DNA of 64,000 nt from positions 7,750,001 through 7,814,000 of the forward strand of contig OX467082.1 of assembly GCA_950106755.1 (NCBI GenBank), written 5' to 3'. Each line of letters opens with the position of its first letter. Position 1 is the first letter of the stretch. Below the pieces are notes generated by a model, which searched no databases, had not been told where the DNA came from, and saw nothing but the letters and a program-made list of their open reading frames with translations. Made by a program: the position numbers and the translations under genes. This document shows, piece after piece, positions 10,853 to 24,012 of the stretch. This stretch comes from Climacium dendroides (taxonomy: Eukaryota; Streptophyta; Bryopsida; Hypnales; Climaciaceae).

Positions 10853-10962
10853 CGAAGCGCACTGTACCCAATCAACTGCTCATGACAAAGATCGGAGGAA
10901 TGGTAAACGAAGCGTGCTGTACCCAATCAACTACTCATGACAAGATCGGAGGAATGGAAAAT
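10853..10962. repeat. 55-bp direct duplication
   Basis: CGAAGCG followed by CTGTACCCAATCAACT occurs at 10853 and again at 10908, both followed by CATGACAA and GATCGGAGGAATGG. Confidence 0.8.
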
Positions 10963-11011
10963 AAAAAAAATAAAGAATCGAAGGACCATGTTGAATCCTC
11001 ACTGCAGTACT

Positions 11012-11113
11012 GCAAGACAGGAATTGGGGGTAGCGTGAGCTACCCCAGGGAACCCTATCGGACCCGACAGGGTTCCTTGGGGTAGCTCACGCTACCCCCA
11101 ATTCCTGTCTTGC
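11012..11113. mobile_element. 102-bp foldback element, near-perfect hairpin copy
   Basis: It runs from GCAAGACAGGAATTGGGGGT to the exact reverse complement at 11094-11113. The arms continue almost perfectly to a small centre around 11062. No known MITE class can be assigned, and a clear target duplication is not visible. Confidence 0.85.
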
Positions 11114-12676
11114 TGGTCACTTTGCCCTTCTTACCTCCAGCATATTCCGGACCTTTTGGCTCTGTGGCCTTGCTTGAATTCTACCTCGATCTAAAAGATT
11201 GATTTTTTAATTTTTTACCTACGGAGCTGCCGACATCGTAAGTGGGATCGTAAGCTCCTGCAATGACTACGGCCAGACGAGATTGCCCATTTTTATCATT
11301 CTTTCTCTGTATGGTGGACTCAGAAATTAAACTGGAGAGATGAACTTAGACTCAGTTCGACTCCAGCACGCAACCTAAGCTAGAAGCCGTGGGAGGAATT
11401 CAGAACTAGGACGTTCAACTGCCGACGTAAACTACTATTGTTGATGAGCTGCAGTTTGGCGACTAAGTCCGGTCCGTCCCAGACAAACAATCATTGTCTA
11501 TCATTCCATTGCAGTGGACATCGTAAGTGGGATCGATCTGCGCACTTTAACTTGCATTGTGATCACTGTGCCAAACTATCTCTCCAACTTCTCAGTTCTA
11601 TAACCCCCGCTATAACCTCGTAGAAGCCCAACTGATCGAGAACTTGGAACGTCGGCTTCGAACTTGGAACTAGCGGTTCATGATATTGAACTAGAATCTA
11701 ATGATCGAGTTCATATTACTGATCGAAACGAAGACTGGGCGATCTTTCGCAATGAGAGCTAGACATCAAAATGGAAGTACCATGCTAACCTGGTTGTTGT
11801 GAGCGTCATTTAAAGTCGGTGCCGGATCCACCTCTTCCGACTGCACCCGCTGTCGTCTCCTAGTGTTCCGCATTCTCGGAAGATGGAGCGTACCGCCGAA
11901 GTTCGAAGCCACCTGCAGGACTACAAGCCTTCAGCTACAGTAGAAGAGCAACTCAATGAAGCTTCAATGAACGGGAAATGGGAACTGAAAACTACAGTAA
12001 GACAAGAGAGAACACTTACCGAAGGGGACTTCAGGGATACTACAGGAAACTCGTGGACCTTGTACCTCGGACGACTATGCTCAAGTACTGAAGGCACGAA
12101 GCAAGCACTTGAGGATGTGTGGGAGACACAGTAATTATATACTGGCAATCGAAGCTGGAGGAAGGAAGTTCTTACGGAAGATTCACAGGAAGAACCTTCG
12201 AAAACGCATTTCAAATATAGAACATTCCTTCCCTCGATTTCAATATGGCCACATGCGGTCCGTCATTCCAGTATGGTAGGAGATTCCACTCTCATAATGG
12301 TGCACATGGAGTACAGCTAGTTCAGGGGAAAAGAATTTTCGGTGGCCTTCACTTTTAGCGAGTTTAGATCCTGAGATGGCACGTCCTGCATGCGACGTCG
12401 TCATGTGCTGTAATTTTGGACGTTTGAATTGAGAATATGCTGATTTAAAAAAAAGCTCATTTGCATGCGCAAGCTCGGCTGTTTACGGAAGAATGTCAAT
12501 GAAATTTGGTTTGTCGTTATGAATTCGGTGCATGCATTTGGATGAGCTCGGCTGTTTACTGTTGAATCTCAATCAAATGTGTATTCTACTTATGAATTCA
12601 GGTTTTCCTTTACATGAAGAGGAGTGTGTCATTTTAATGCCCGTCAGTCGATACTCTCAAATTGCACCCGGAACCG

Positions 12677-12972
12677 TAAGGTAGGTGGCTCTAATCTGGA
12701 CCCGCTCCTAAAACCGATTTGGTAGATTTTACTTCTTGAGTGTATCAAATGCGTACATTTTAGAAGGGAGTCGGATTTATAAACCACTATTTTCCAGCTT
12801 CATAAATTTGTAACTAATTCCACAAAGGTCCAGAGAATATGAATCGACTGGGATTAGATGTCAATTAAATTTTTTTTTCTACGCCAATTCACTAAAAATT
12901 GTTTCGATTTGTTTAGCTTTCCCAAAAATGCAATGACCTCTTTAAGGGTCGGTTTAAGAGCCACCTACCTTA
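12677..12972. mobile_element. Stowaway-like MITE (about 296 bp, TA-flanked)
   Basis: TAAGGTAGGTGGCTCT at 12677-12692 is repeated as its exact reverse complement at 12957-12972, and similarity continues weakly inward. If the outer TA is the duplicated target, the element itself is 12679-12970, which fits Tc1/mariner-derived Stowaway elements. The interior is AT-rich and non-coding. Confidence 0.7.
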
Positions 12973-13929
12973 TATCATGAGAATACTGGAGTGCCCTGTG
13001 CCGTTGCCACAACTCAAAGCATACTTAGAAATGAATCAATTTTCTAATGCAGGTCCGAACTTCATGAAACCAAAAACTTGAAGTGCATTTTGTTGAATAC
13101 AAAATGAAAGAATAATCATTATGACTACTGTCAAATATGGAATAGAAAGATTCATTCATAATTTCACAGAATGTTCACGAATGCTATGCTGATTAGTTCT
13201 CTTCTGACTATTATCTTCAATTTTTACTCTATACGAATAATTACATTCCCACTACAGTGAATAGAAAAATTAAGTTTTACGATACCACTATACTCTCTTC
13301 ACAGTCTACACTAGATAAATATTTTCATTTCCTGTCAAAGGATGCAACTATATGGGTTATGTGGATTTGTGTAAGGTTAATGGCTTGGGCTTATAAAATG
13401 GTGTGTGCCACCGTATGTCGAAGCCAATGAATGATAAAGGAACTTGCCATGATGAAGGAACCTAATTAAAGAGGCAGGTTGATTGGCTTATTTCATTGTT
13501 TATTGTACTATATCCATAACATTGGACATGATTTATAGTTACCAGAAACTATGAAAGTTAAATAGGATTATAAATAAAGTTTAGCCTAGAACTCACAATC
13601 AGAAGTTAGTTTCATATTCATCACAATTGTAATGAATGTAGACATTTGGGCCATCCATGAGGGAATTTGAAGAAACATATATGCAATCCCCATGAGGCAA
13701 TCCGAGGGAATATATAAACCATCTTCTTTCTTTAGGAAGTGCTTTGGAAGCAGTTCTAATTACTGAAGCATAGACAGTACAAATGGATGTGTTCATTTAT
13801 GTACATAAAATTGCAATGCAATCCCTTTTTATTGTATGTGGAAAATAGGTTATTCTATTATATTTTTGTATTGTATACCTCAGTGGTAGTCATGTTATCA
13901 ACTTTCAAATAATTGGTGCAGAAAAAAAT

Positions 13930-14100
13930 CAAAGAATTCTATTGTAGACAATCTGAGTCTACTAGAGTATTAGGCTTAGTTGCCAATTATTCTATTTTTT
14001 GAAATTGTTGCGCAAATAATTCTATTGTAGACAATCTGAGCCTACTAGAGTACTAGGCTTAGTTGCCAATTATTCTATTATTTGAAATTGGTGCGCAAGT
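13930..14100. repeat. 83-bp direct duplication
   Basis: ATTCTATTGTAGACAATCTG occurs at 13936 and 14019, each followed by the same block ending in a GAAATTG(T/G)TGCGCAA-like sequence. Confidence 0.8.
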
Positions 14101-14364
14101 ACTTATTCTATACGTAGTATAAGTGTGCCAGGCATAGCCGCCAACATCAATAAATGTTTAACTGTGGGGCCCTATTATGAGAATGTTGTAGAAGTTGCAA
14201 GACAGTTGTTAATGTCTGGTAAATTTGAAGTTTAACTACTTCCTAGTATCCTATTCAGTTTTCAGTAGTTGTATAGTAAAATCAATATGCATGAAAATGC
14301 ACTATAAAAGAGTGAGTATTCATACTCAGAACACCAAAGACTAATTTGTAGTTGATCTTGACTA

Positions 14365-17300
14365 TTGTTTTCAAGTGAAGATTGTATCATGGCTTGCATC
14401 CGTGTAGATGGCCATGACATTCCCCTAGTGTTTCCAGTTGATGAGGGTGGACACGCTAGAGTTCTGAGCCATCTCTTGCACATCCGTTTTAGATTTGTGG
14501 AGTCGTCCATCTATGTAGAAGAAGAGAGAATGTCTGAATCAGGAGAAGTACAGCAGTCAATTCCAATATTGAAGTCTATAGAGGAAGGAAGTCAGTGTTG
14601 GTATCTTCCTATTGGAAACTATAGAGTTTATGGGCTACCATTGTCTATGGTAAATGCATCAACCAAAATTCGAAGTAGGCAGTTAGATAACTCTTCTGTA
14701 GATATGCCATATGTTGCTCATATGGTTTCATGCAGTCCTAGTCGTCAAGCTCTGCCAGTCCTTTTTGATAACTCAGGTCTTCACCCAGTTAAAATTGAGA
14801 AGTTAGATACCATCATAGAGTTGTCCAGTGAATCCGAAGGAGAGTCCCCTGACTTAACAGTCCGGAGAACTGCATGCAAAATTGAAGTTGCATGGCAGGG
14901 AAATGCTTCAGTGAAGCTAGTGTCAAGCAACCCATCAGACAGTGGAGGTGAAACTAAACTGTCCCGTCCTCCATTGCCACCAAATATAGAAAACCGAGTC
15001 AGTATAATGGAGTCTTTGAGGGGATTAGGCAGAATGCATCGTTCACGAAATGAATTGTCAACGACGGACTTGAACAGCATGAAGCACCATTGCGTACAGT
15101 TTCTTCCACCCATGTTCAATGGAAATGTCATATTTGAGTTGCCTCCATGTCGTTCATCTGCTTCTTCATCAGCGGCCAAGAACTTGGAAGGAATGGACAA
15201 GAGATATGATGGACACCCATGGTGCAAGTTGGTGACTACAAACATCCACAACTCCGACAAGTTGAAGTTTCGTAAGTCATACTGCGCTGGTCATCTTGTT
15301 TGTGTAAATGTAGAGTGTGACTATTTGAAGAGGGCTTCAAAGCGCAACGAAATTGAGTGGACTGGTGCGACAACCTTCGCTTTTACAATAGGGGATACTC
15401 CTCCTAAAGACTGTACTCTGGTTTGCAAACTCTGTAGGAAAACTCCTACGTGTCTAAGCACCTGTGATGCTAGGATGTACTACTGCTATAGTGAGAATCC
15501 AAAAATGACTAGGGCTGCTATTCATTTTGGACATCATGCTCACCCTACTGCCAAAGGCATGTATAGAGATTCTGCAAAGAAGATTAGTGAATTGATTGCA
15601 GAGCAAGTGGCCAAAACACCAACGGCCACGAACTCCGCCATTGCTCTATCAGCAAGCAAAGACTTCCTTACAAACTATCTATTCCACAACGGAAATGGAG
15701 AGAAGAAGATGTTGCAAGGGGAGGAATTGGAGGAAGTGATGGATCGTTTCCAGTATTTGAGCAGTCCAAACATTCGGAATGTGATTTCTTCATTTCGCTC
15801 AAACAATAGAGGAGGAGTCATAGACAACATTATGACCATGAAGAGAGATTCAAAGTTTGAATTCATTCATGATAGCGTTTTTCCTGGTCAAGGAAAGGAG
15901 AAGGTATACCTTTTCAAGATGCTGACCGAAGGACCTGGTAGTGGAGTAGACTTGGTGAAGCGCATGCAGCTAGGGGGGAATCTGCAGAATGCATGGATGA
16001 TGTTTGACCACGTGAAGCGTGTGAAGGACTGGACTACAATGGCTTGCCACGTGTACGATTCCGAGTACAAAAAGGTAATGACCATTGCAACATGCGATAT
16101 GCAGTCAGAAGATACGGAAATTCAAGTGCAATTCTAGAGGTCATTGAATGTAGTCATGTCAAGATATGGACTAGATCACCCAAACTTCAAAGGGTTCATG
16201 GCAGATAGTGCCATGGCCAATTGGAATGCAGTTCGAATTGTCTATGGAAGTGGATGTGCCAATGAGAAAATGGAGAATAGGGAGAGGACATGCTTACTAC
16301 ATTGGAGTACTTCTCTCCAAAAACATACTCAAAAACATATTAAGGAAGTATTTCAATAACAGCACAATACACTCTGCAAACAGTATAAAGATGCTAAAAC
16401 TATGGAGGAGGCAGAGACACGTTACCTAGCAATTCGTTCATGGTGGTTATCATCAGGTGCTGCCACGGAAGATGCACTTCATCACTTGGAGCATTGGTTG
16501 GCATTTTGGCATTTCAGATACCGACAGTGGGGGGGGTTCATGCAAATGGTAAGAGAATATTAACTTTTCTATATGTGAAGTTGTTACCGTACAAGCAAAT
16601 TGTAGTCATATTCGATGTAAAAAATGAATTGTATATTGATGATGTATTATTTTGTTTCAGCATAAATAGTATGTGTTTTCTAATTAATTATTTAGGAATG
16701 CCTTTTATGCCATTTGAACTATACATGCACATAATTAATGGTCTTCAGTATTTTCTGTAGGTCGAATGAATGAAAGTAATTATGAGAAGTAATTTTGGTT
16801 ATTGGTTGCATGTCTAGGATTTGAATCTAGAAGAGATGGCAGATATGCCTTTGTGCAATCTATCAGAGACAGTTCATAATAAATGGCTTCAAATGTCTGG
16901 CAACCGAGGAAACAATTTGTTTGATGCCACATGTGATGATAGCATTCGTGCGTGGATGCAAATGACAAACTACCGTGCATATTTGAGAGGCCATGCCTCT
17001 GGATCCGGTCCGTCAAAGGGGGAGTTGAAGTTGAGAGCTGCAAGACGAAGTGGAGACCCTAAGAAAATGGCAGAAGCATTGAATTCCCTACCTGGGTCTG
17101 AAGGAATTGGAAGTCGTATACCACATTTGGAAGGAGAAGAGATATTTGGGAGCACGAAGAGGAAATTGGACGTTTCAATTGGCGATGCAGGAGACTCACA
17201 TTGACCAGACAAAGTAAATTTCTCTCAACCTCGTGTCCGAACAAGGTCTACTATTCCTCCTATAAACTCTTCGAAAGGCAAAGAAAAAGAACCAGAGTCA

Positions 17301-18206
17301 AATAGGTATAACCATGTCACAATCGCATTTGAAAGTGACTGTGACACATCAAAGTGGCACATTGCAAGGATCAGTCACAAATCTAATGCTAAGTGTCAAG
17401 CTCAACAGCGAGGGTCAAATATGAAGTGCACTGCTCGAATTGCAAGAGGACGAAAGGGAACAACAGCTCCAACTTATCGTGGTAGAAAAGAAGATTACGG
17501 AACAAAACGAGAGGTATTTGCAGACTTTTGGTTCTGTGTAGATGATATTGAATGATGTGTGAAGGGTACGAAGCGTAAGTGGGTAATAGATTGGCCGGAT
17601 GTGCCAGAAATTTGGCCTATTTTGACAGGAACAAACCTCAATTGAGACGAGACTTTATTGTTGCAACATGCTGGCTTCCGGTTGCAAGAACAACCTACAT
17701 TGTCACCACGTCGTTTGTTCAGCATGTCAAAGATTTTTGAAAGTGTTGTGTATGATGAAGTCTCGCCAACAAATGCAGATGTGTATCCTACAGTGAGGAA
17801 CAATCGAACCATACGGCGAATAGCAAATGCACCAACTGCAGAACAACGCAATAAGTGGGAGAGTGCAGGCAATGTTAGAGGTCAAATTTTGGGAGTGACC
17901 TTGCTTCCTTTCCCGGGACTAGGAGCAATCATATCTCTAGAGACTGGGATAGATCAGAACAGAAATGTGTATCGAGTAACCGTGGGTATGTTCCCTTCCT
18001 GCACATGCCCAGACTTTGTGAATATATCTACTTCAGCTATTGGAGGACGTCAACAGTATGTGAATTGCAAGCACCTATATTACTTGTATCGATATTTTTG
18101 CAAGATGGACATTCATGACGACAAATTCATTCATGCACCGAGTTATAGTTTCAATGAGTTGAAACTTCTTTTACTTCGAGCAGGAATAATCACTATGCCA
18201 CAGTAG
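14365..18206 (+). pseudogene. MULE-like transposase with zinc-binding region and SWIM finger, broken by nonsense codons
   Basis: The first 590 codons are open. Their second half holds a Cys/His-rich zinc-binding region (about residues 305-405) followed by the start of an RNase H-like transposase core, with a likely first catalytic Asp at residue 548 (MMFDHVKRV). After a TAG (16135-16137) the same frame continues with GFMADSAMANWNAVR, the probable second Asp region. A TAA at 16357-16359 follows. A GT-AG intron at about 16549-16817 preserves phase. Further in-frame TGAs lie at 17202-17204, 17553-17555 and 17643-17645. The frame ends with a SWIM finger, CTC at 18000-18008 and CKH at 18066-18074. 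SWIM fingers are typical of Mutator-like and related (KDZ-type) transposases. No frameshift is needed over about 1,190 codons. Terminal inverted repeats were not identified. Confidence 0.75.
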
Positions 18207-19600
18207 GCACGTATTAAACTTCATATGTATTTGAATGGTATTTTTTTAATATATTTAAAATACCATTGAATTGATGGGAAGTAAAGAAAAATGGAAGCTT
18301 GAAAACTACAATTGAAATCGGTAATGTAGTTATGCAAATATGAATATGAATGACATTTTCTTTTCCTTCTTGTTTCTTTTTCTCTTCTTGAATTGTATTT
18401 CACATGTCTTTCCCCTTTTTTTACCTTGGCTTTCCATTAGTATTTCCATTCTTCTTGATATTGACTGTCATTTGTTTCGTCATGCAATTGTATGTTTTTT
18501 TATTTTTTTCCTATCCTAAGTCCATACTATTTTTTTTCCTCCACTGTTACTTGTATTTCATTTTATTTTTCTATTTTGTATAATTTAGTATCCTCCTTTT
18601 CACATTTTACTTCCCATTTCTTTCTTTTGTTTTCCTTTTGTCTTTCATGTCATTTATCTTTTATGGTTGCTTACCCATTTTCTAGGAAGACGTCTTCTAT
18701 GCTTTATATTTATTTTTTTCAATTGAGTAATCACGCCATTAAGTTGGAGTATATTAGCGAGAGGTCCATGAGACTGAAATGTGATGGCCCGGGTTCGAAT
18801 CCCGTGAGGCCCAAAATTATGCCGTTGGGCGCAATCTCCATATTGAGCTAAGTCTTAAGAGTTCTTCTAGAGCAGCTATAGTGGAGGCTAGGTAATGTCC
18901 ATCAAATATTTTTTATAGTGTTCTTTGCTAAACTAATTATATCTTTTCCTATAAATGATTGGTGATTGCATACATAGTTGCATTATAGAGTTGGAAGTAC
19001 ATGCCTAACTGTATATTAATGTTGAAGAAAATTTTCACATATCAAATGGTAATTATTGAAATAATTTTTTTAAAAAAATTCACGGTCATAGGTGGCTTGG
19101 TCATAGGATCCAAATTTTACTAAAAATAGTAAGTACAAGTCTTTTTTTAGAACAAAAATTTTTAACTTTTTTTTTTGGGGGGGGAGGTGGATTTTATAAT
19201 TTTTGGGGCTCCACGCTGGCAAGGCTTACGCTCGCAGCTCATAAGCTCGCCGCTCAAGGCTCGCACGCTAGCGTCGTTGCGTGCAAAACCTTTTTTTGTA
19301 GCTTTCCAGACTCAAATAATATACACTTGTAATAACGCTTAGAGCTAGTGTTGGCATCGTGGATCGGTGGACCAATGTAATAAATTCTTCTCAACAATTT
19401 TTTAATCAATAAAATGAATTGGAATGTTCCTAATTTTAAATTTGGGTTCAAGATTTGTAACAAGATTCTTTGAATTCAACCCAATAAATATAAATTTGTA
19501 GATTGTAATATATTTTTTTTTCATACCTTTTAATTATTCGAAATGGAACTACAATTTCATATGGATAAAAATTCGAAGTCTCTCAATATCATTTATTGCA
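18207..19600. other. AT-rich spacer with homopolymer tracts; pol III-like boxes
   Basis: Long T/A-rich stretch without a gene. At 18755-18802 there is an A-box-like TTAGCGAGAGG and, about 36 bp on, a perfect B-box GGTTCGAATCC. No acceptor stem pairs, so this is a tRNA-derived (SINE-like) fragment at most. GC-richer GCTCG repeats occur near 19214-19275. Confidence 0.45.
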
Positions 19601-20235
19601 ATTAATTTGTTTTGGCATGTCTCCAAGTGCCTAGAAGGAACATTAGTTTCGTTTTATTATGAAATCTAAATTGCTCATTTAGTATGCAACTCGTACATGT
19701 ATTTGGGTTTTATTATTTTCATATATGTCATGGCTTTTCAACTTTATTATTTGTAAACTACAGCACATGAGTTATTCAATTAGAAGTTCTTTTGCATGTA
19801 AAAATGCATAAAAGGACCTTTAATATTGTTTTATCATGAAATCTAGATGTTCATCTAGTATGCAACTTGTACATGTATTTCGTTCATTTATTATTTTCAT
19901 ATATGTCATGGCTTTTGGGCTTCAATATTTGTAAACTACAACACATGACTTATTCAATTAGAATTCTTTTGCGTGTTAAAATGAATGAAATGACCATCAA
20001 TAATGTTTTATCATGAAATCTAAATGTTCAATTAGTATGCAACTTGTACATGTCTTTTGCGTTTGATTATTTTCATATACATCATGGTTTCTGGACTTTA
20101 GTATTTCTATACTACAGCACATGAGTTATTGAATTACATATTATTTTTGCTTGCAAAAATGTATAAAAGAAGCACTAGTGCTTTTTATTATAAAATCTTA
20201 AAGTTCATCTAATTCATAACTTCTGCATTGGATGT
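19600..20235. repeat. 177-bp tandem (satellite-like) repeat, about 3.5 copies
   Basis: TATGCAAC(T/C)(T/C)GTACATGT recurs at 19683, 19859 and 20036 (periods 176 and 177), within longer shared blocks including ATCATGAAATCTA, TCATATATGTCATGG and GTAAACTACA. The copies differ at many positions, so this is an old array. The period is close to nucleosomal satellite lengths. Confidence 0.8.
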
Positions 20236-20253
20236 TAATAAATGGTTCAAGTT

Positions 20254-20312
20254 TAAGGGTTTAAGGGATTTAGGGTTTAGGGTTTAGTATTAGAGGTTTA
20301 GGGTTTAGGGTT
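20254..20312 (+). repeat. Interstitial telomere-like TTTAGGG tract
   Basis: Several exact and degenerate TTTAGGG units occur in a row, the plant-type telomere repeat. The tract sits between the 177-bp array and the duplicated block at 20347. Confidence 0.85.
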
Positions 20313-20346
20313 CTAATTATCAAGCTTTACAGCTGAAGAACGTGTT

Positions 20347-21064
20347 AACCCTCGCATAGAATTTGACGGATATGACCATGATATCTCCGGGTCTTAGGTG
20401 GGTATCACCTAGATATCTCCGGATATCAAGCGGCTATTGAGTGCAAAGTTGGAAATAGAATGTCTGCAATTTAGGGCGGACCGTCCTAAACTGCATTTCT
20501 CTAAATCACGTGAATTGATGAACCCTATGCATATGCTACGTTGAAAAATAAAAAATATAGTCTATGTGCAAGTTAGGACGGACCGCCCTAAACCGCCTTT
20601 CCGTTGAAATTCAGAATTGATCAACCCCATATATGTGCTACATATAAAAACCGAGAATATAGACCACGCGCAATTTAGGACGGACCGCCCTAAACTGCAC
20701 TCCAAAGCACTACACTAACGATAGAAGCATAGACATTACCATAAAATGATTAAAGAAATCAGACACATTGAAGAAATTCAGTGATGATTGGTAGATAAAA
20801 TACTTCTAAAACTCAATGGCTCATATACTAATTAAACAAAAAAGCTTACAAACCAAAGAATAATCCCAACAGTTTAGGGCGGATCGCCCTAATCTGCAGA
20901 CTAATATAGAAACGTAGCCAGCAAACAAAAGACTACAAAATCAAAAATAAATAATGGCATAATCATAATTGACTTACGAAATATCAACAAGAAAAATGTG
21001 CGTCTACGTCTAGCAACAGTTTAGCTCAGTCCGTCCTAAACCGCAACAATAGACTGAATTCTAG
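20347..21064 (+). repeat. Palindrome-bearing repeat block, copy 2 (718 bp); probable intron
   Basis: Nearly identical to 2840-3769 but 212 bp shorter. It has 21-bp palindromes at 20470, 20572, 20674, 20873 and 21020 with the same spacings (102, 102, 199, 147) as the last five of the other copy. The missing 212 bp equals the distance between palindromes 1 and 3 there. The block ends in GAATTCTAG, a possible splice acceptor, directly before the coding exon at 21065-22519. It is therefore probably the last part of an intron whose upstream exon is not recognised. Confidence 0.85.
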
Positions 21065-22519
21065 TTGTCCATGCGCAGAATGGAGGAATACATGGATCAA
21101 CTCAAGGCGCACTTCAAAAGAGTAGAGGATGTCGAAGAAGAAAGTCCAAATGTAGACGAGGATATGATAGAAGGGGACTGGTGGGAGTTCGAAAATCCAA
21201 AAGAGGTGGACGCATGGTGTCTGAAGATGGTGCCCCATACAGACAACATGCACTTCAACATGAAGTACCGGAATTCAAAGACGTATCTGCCGATCTCATT
21301 TGACGAGAAAGTGAAGCGAGTGTCTACGGATAAATTCCCTATTATCAAAATTCACTGCGTCACCACCACCAACGAATTCCCAGTGGGCAATCAGTACCAC
21401 TTCACATTACTCTTGAACTCAGAGAAGATTTGGTTCAACATATCGCCATTCTTGGAAAGTTTAGAGCCAACGCCATATAGATCGGAGATCAAAGAGTTGG
21501 AGCGCAAAATAGACAGTGGCGAGTACCACAACATGGACGGAACTCCACTGACGGGAAGCAGACTATGCACAAAGATCACGCTCCTGATGAACTCCTTCGT
21601 AGTCATCAAAGAGAAGATAGCAATGCAAAGATCCTTCATGGCTCCACGGACGGTATCCGTTGAGACAGCTGCTCAAGATGAAGGTCAGCCATCAACGGGG
21701 AAGAAGGCTGGTGGGTCACAAAGTAAAGGCAAGAAAAACAGGAAGCCCCCACCATCTCCAGCAACAGCACCTCAAAGCAGTCCGCTGGCATCCGGGTCAG
21801 CAAGGAAGGCAGTGGAGAGGACATCGGAGCAGTCAGGCGTGGAGTCGGCAAGCTATCTCGAAGAAATGAATGTCGTTCCGGAAGCCCTTAAGACGGAGCG
21901 GAAGCCAAACTACAAAGATATAAGCGCTCTGTATAAGAACTTCTGGGAGAAGTACTCCACCGCGTTTATCTATGGAGTTGGTGAGAAGAAAGAGCTGCCG
22001 ATTGGAAAATTGAAGGAGGCACCTGCCGAACTCAACATATGCGTGAAGGAGGACAAAATTGTTAAAGAGATGCTCCATTATCTTGTCAACATGCCGGACA
22101 AGAGCGTGAAGCAAACTCTTTGCGTCACACCGGTCTTGCCAAAAGGCAGAAGAGATCCACCTCGATGGGAGGAGGTGATGGACGGAGACTTCTATATCAT
22201 CAATGGCCAGCACAGTGTAGCTGCAAGCCACCTGATGATGCAAGAGGAAAGCATGGTGAACGAAGAAGTGAAGAAACACTTCAGAACCTGGAAATGCTAC
22301 GTGGTTTGGTCACTCGATAAAGAGATGTTGAGGACAATCTCCGCATACTATAATCGGACCAACCACTTTCAGCCTGCTACGCCATCTTGGGCAACAAATA
22401 TCTTGGGAGCAAGGACTGTGTGGGTTTCCATGGGAAGACCGGCACCTCTGAAAGGAGACAAAACTGGTGGACCCTCAGAACGAGGCAAAGCCCATACTGC
22501 GCTAACGCAAAAGTACAAG

Positions 22520-22652
22520 GTAAGCATTTTAGGGCGGACCGCCCTAAACTGCATATGTTTACAGTTTTGTACTTGCTCTCTGAGAGAGCTCCTTCTGAAG
22601 TGTAGTTTATGATAAGATTATAATTTAATGAATTTGGTCAATCCTTGTGCAG
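22520..22652 (+). other. Intron with one 21-bp palindrome
   Basis: GTAAGC donor and TTGTGCAG acceptor, phase 0 on both sides. A perfect-arm palindrome lies at 22528-22548, eight bases inside the donor. Confidence 0.7.
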
Positions 22653-24012
22653 AGTTTTGAAAAGGCAGTTAATCTCAGATTCGCCATGATTGACGTGAAT
22701 AAAAGCTTCACGATCTCAAAGATTCTCAAAGAAGGGTGCAGACGAGAAGCTGAAGCTTACAAACGAACTGAAAATAATTTCTGCGCCCGACGACGTTTAC
22801 GAGGTTTGGAGCGAAGTTATCATCAGTGCTGCACACGGGGAGCTCATTGATCCAGAGACGAAGATGAAGTTCAATGAGAAGGAAAACTAAAAACAAGAAA
22901 GTTGCGCAATGAGCAGAGACTTCTTCAGGCCCCTTGGAAATCTGAGCTACGACGATATGAAGAGATTGGCGAAGCACATTCTCAATCGCTCCGGCCCAAG
23001 TCGCCACCACCCATATCCGAAAGTGACAATCAAACCGGTGTCTACGGTTGTACAAGATTGCTATAGCGCCAAGGAATGGGTGGAGAGAGTGAAGTGGGAG
23101 AAGATGGTGAAAAAAGAGATTCACCTAATCTGTCCAGAACTGAACTTGTTCAATGCAAGGAATGAGCTCATTTCGGAGAACTGGCGACAGTTCAAGAGAA
23201 GCCGCTGCTTCACTAGTGCAACGATGAATCTGTTGCTCGAAAGGCCGGGTGAAGCATATTTTTCGATGACCAAGCAAACCCGAGGGAGAAATAAGACAGC
23301 AGCAACCATCGATCCCAAGATAGGGACCTTCTTCAAAGTCTTCCTAGAAAAGAAGAACCAATTTTGCATTCCTTCGTCGATCGCACATTTGCGTCCTTAC
23401 AGCATACGTTACAACACACACGAGAACTGGCCGGCGGATGTTTGGACGCCGGAGACAGTGAGCTTGATCGGTTTGGGAGTGATCGATTTTCGATCGATTC
23501 CCGGAGTGCTGGAGAAGGAGAATTCCACGATGGAAAAGCCGTTCTTCCTGGAAGTACTAATGTCTCAGCAGCAAATGAAAGAACCTCTGCTTGAAAAAGT
23601 CAAGACCTGGTTGTTCATCGTTGAGGACGAGACCGACTTATCTCAAGTCCTCGGGTTCGTTGAGAAAAATGAGGTCTTACGCACATATAATCGGAGTTTC
23701 TCCGATTACTACCCAGCAAAAAATGAGAGACTTTATGATCTCCCAGCGAATTCGGCAAGGGCGCTGAGGAAAGTACCGCTCATTTTTCTCCAAAGCCCAG
23801 ACCTGCCAACGCAGGTCCGGATTGAACCGGAATTTCGAGCTCCAAATACAATCACTTATAAAGAATCTAAGAGGTACAATGAGCTACCGTTTAGAATGTA
23901 TATTATGGAGCTGCGAATGGAATTCTACCTTGGTATCATCAAGAAGTTCTGCCATCCGGGGTCAAGCGTATTCTCTGTTTTTGCTGGGAGAAAATTGACA
24001 TATGCTGCCCTG

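Larger units (their letters stand above)
9338..14364. other. Intergenic spacer rich in small repeats
   Basis: About 5 kb without a convincing gene. It holds three 102-bp foldback elements, a 69-bp and a 55-bp tandem repeat, a Stowaway-like MITE and an 83-bp duplication, listed separately. The part at 11.1-12.6 kb has a more even base composition, and a frame at 11883-12134 (+) stays open for 83 codons, but it matches no family I know. Confidence 0.5.

Noticed and set aside
11883..12134. Small plus-strand gene
   Set aside because: Open for 83 codons but with a competing frame on the other strand and no family resemblance.
18740..18815. A tRNA gene
   Set aside because: A T-arm-like GGTTCGAATCC is present, but no acceptor stem or anticodon arm pairs.
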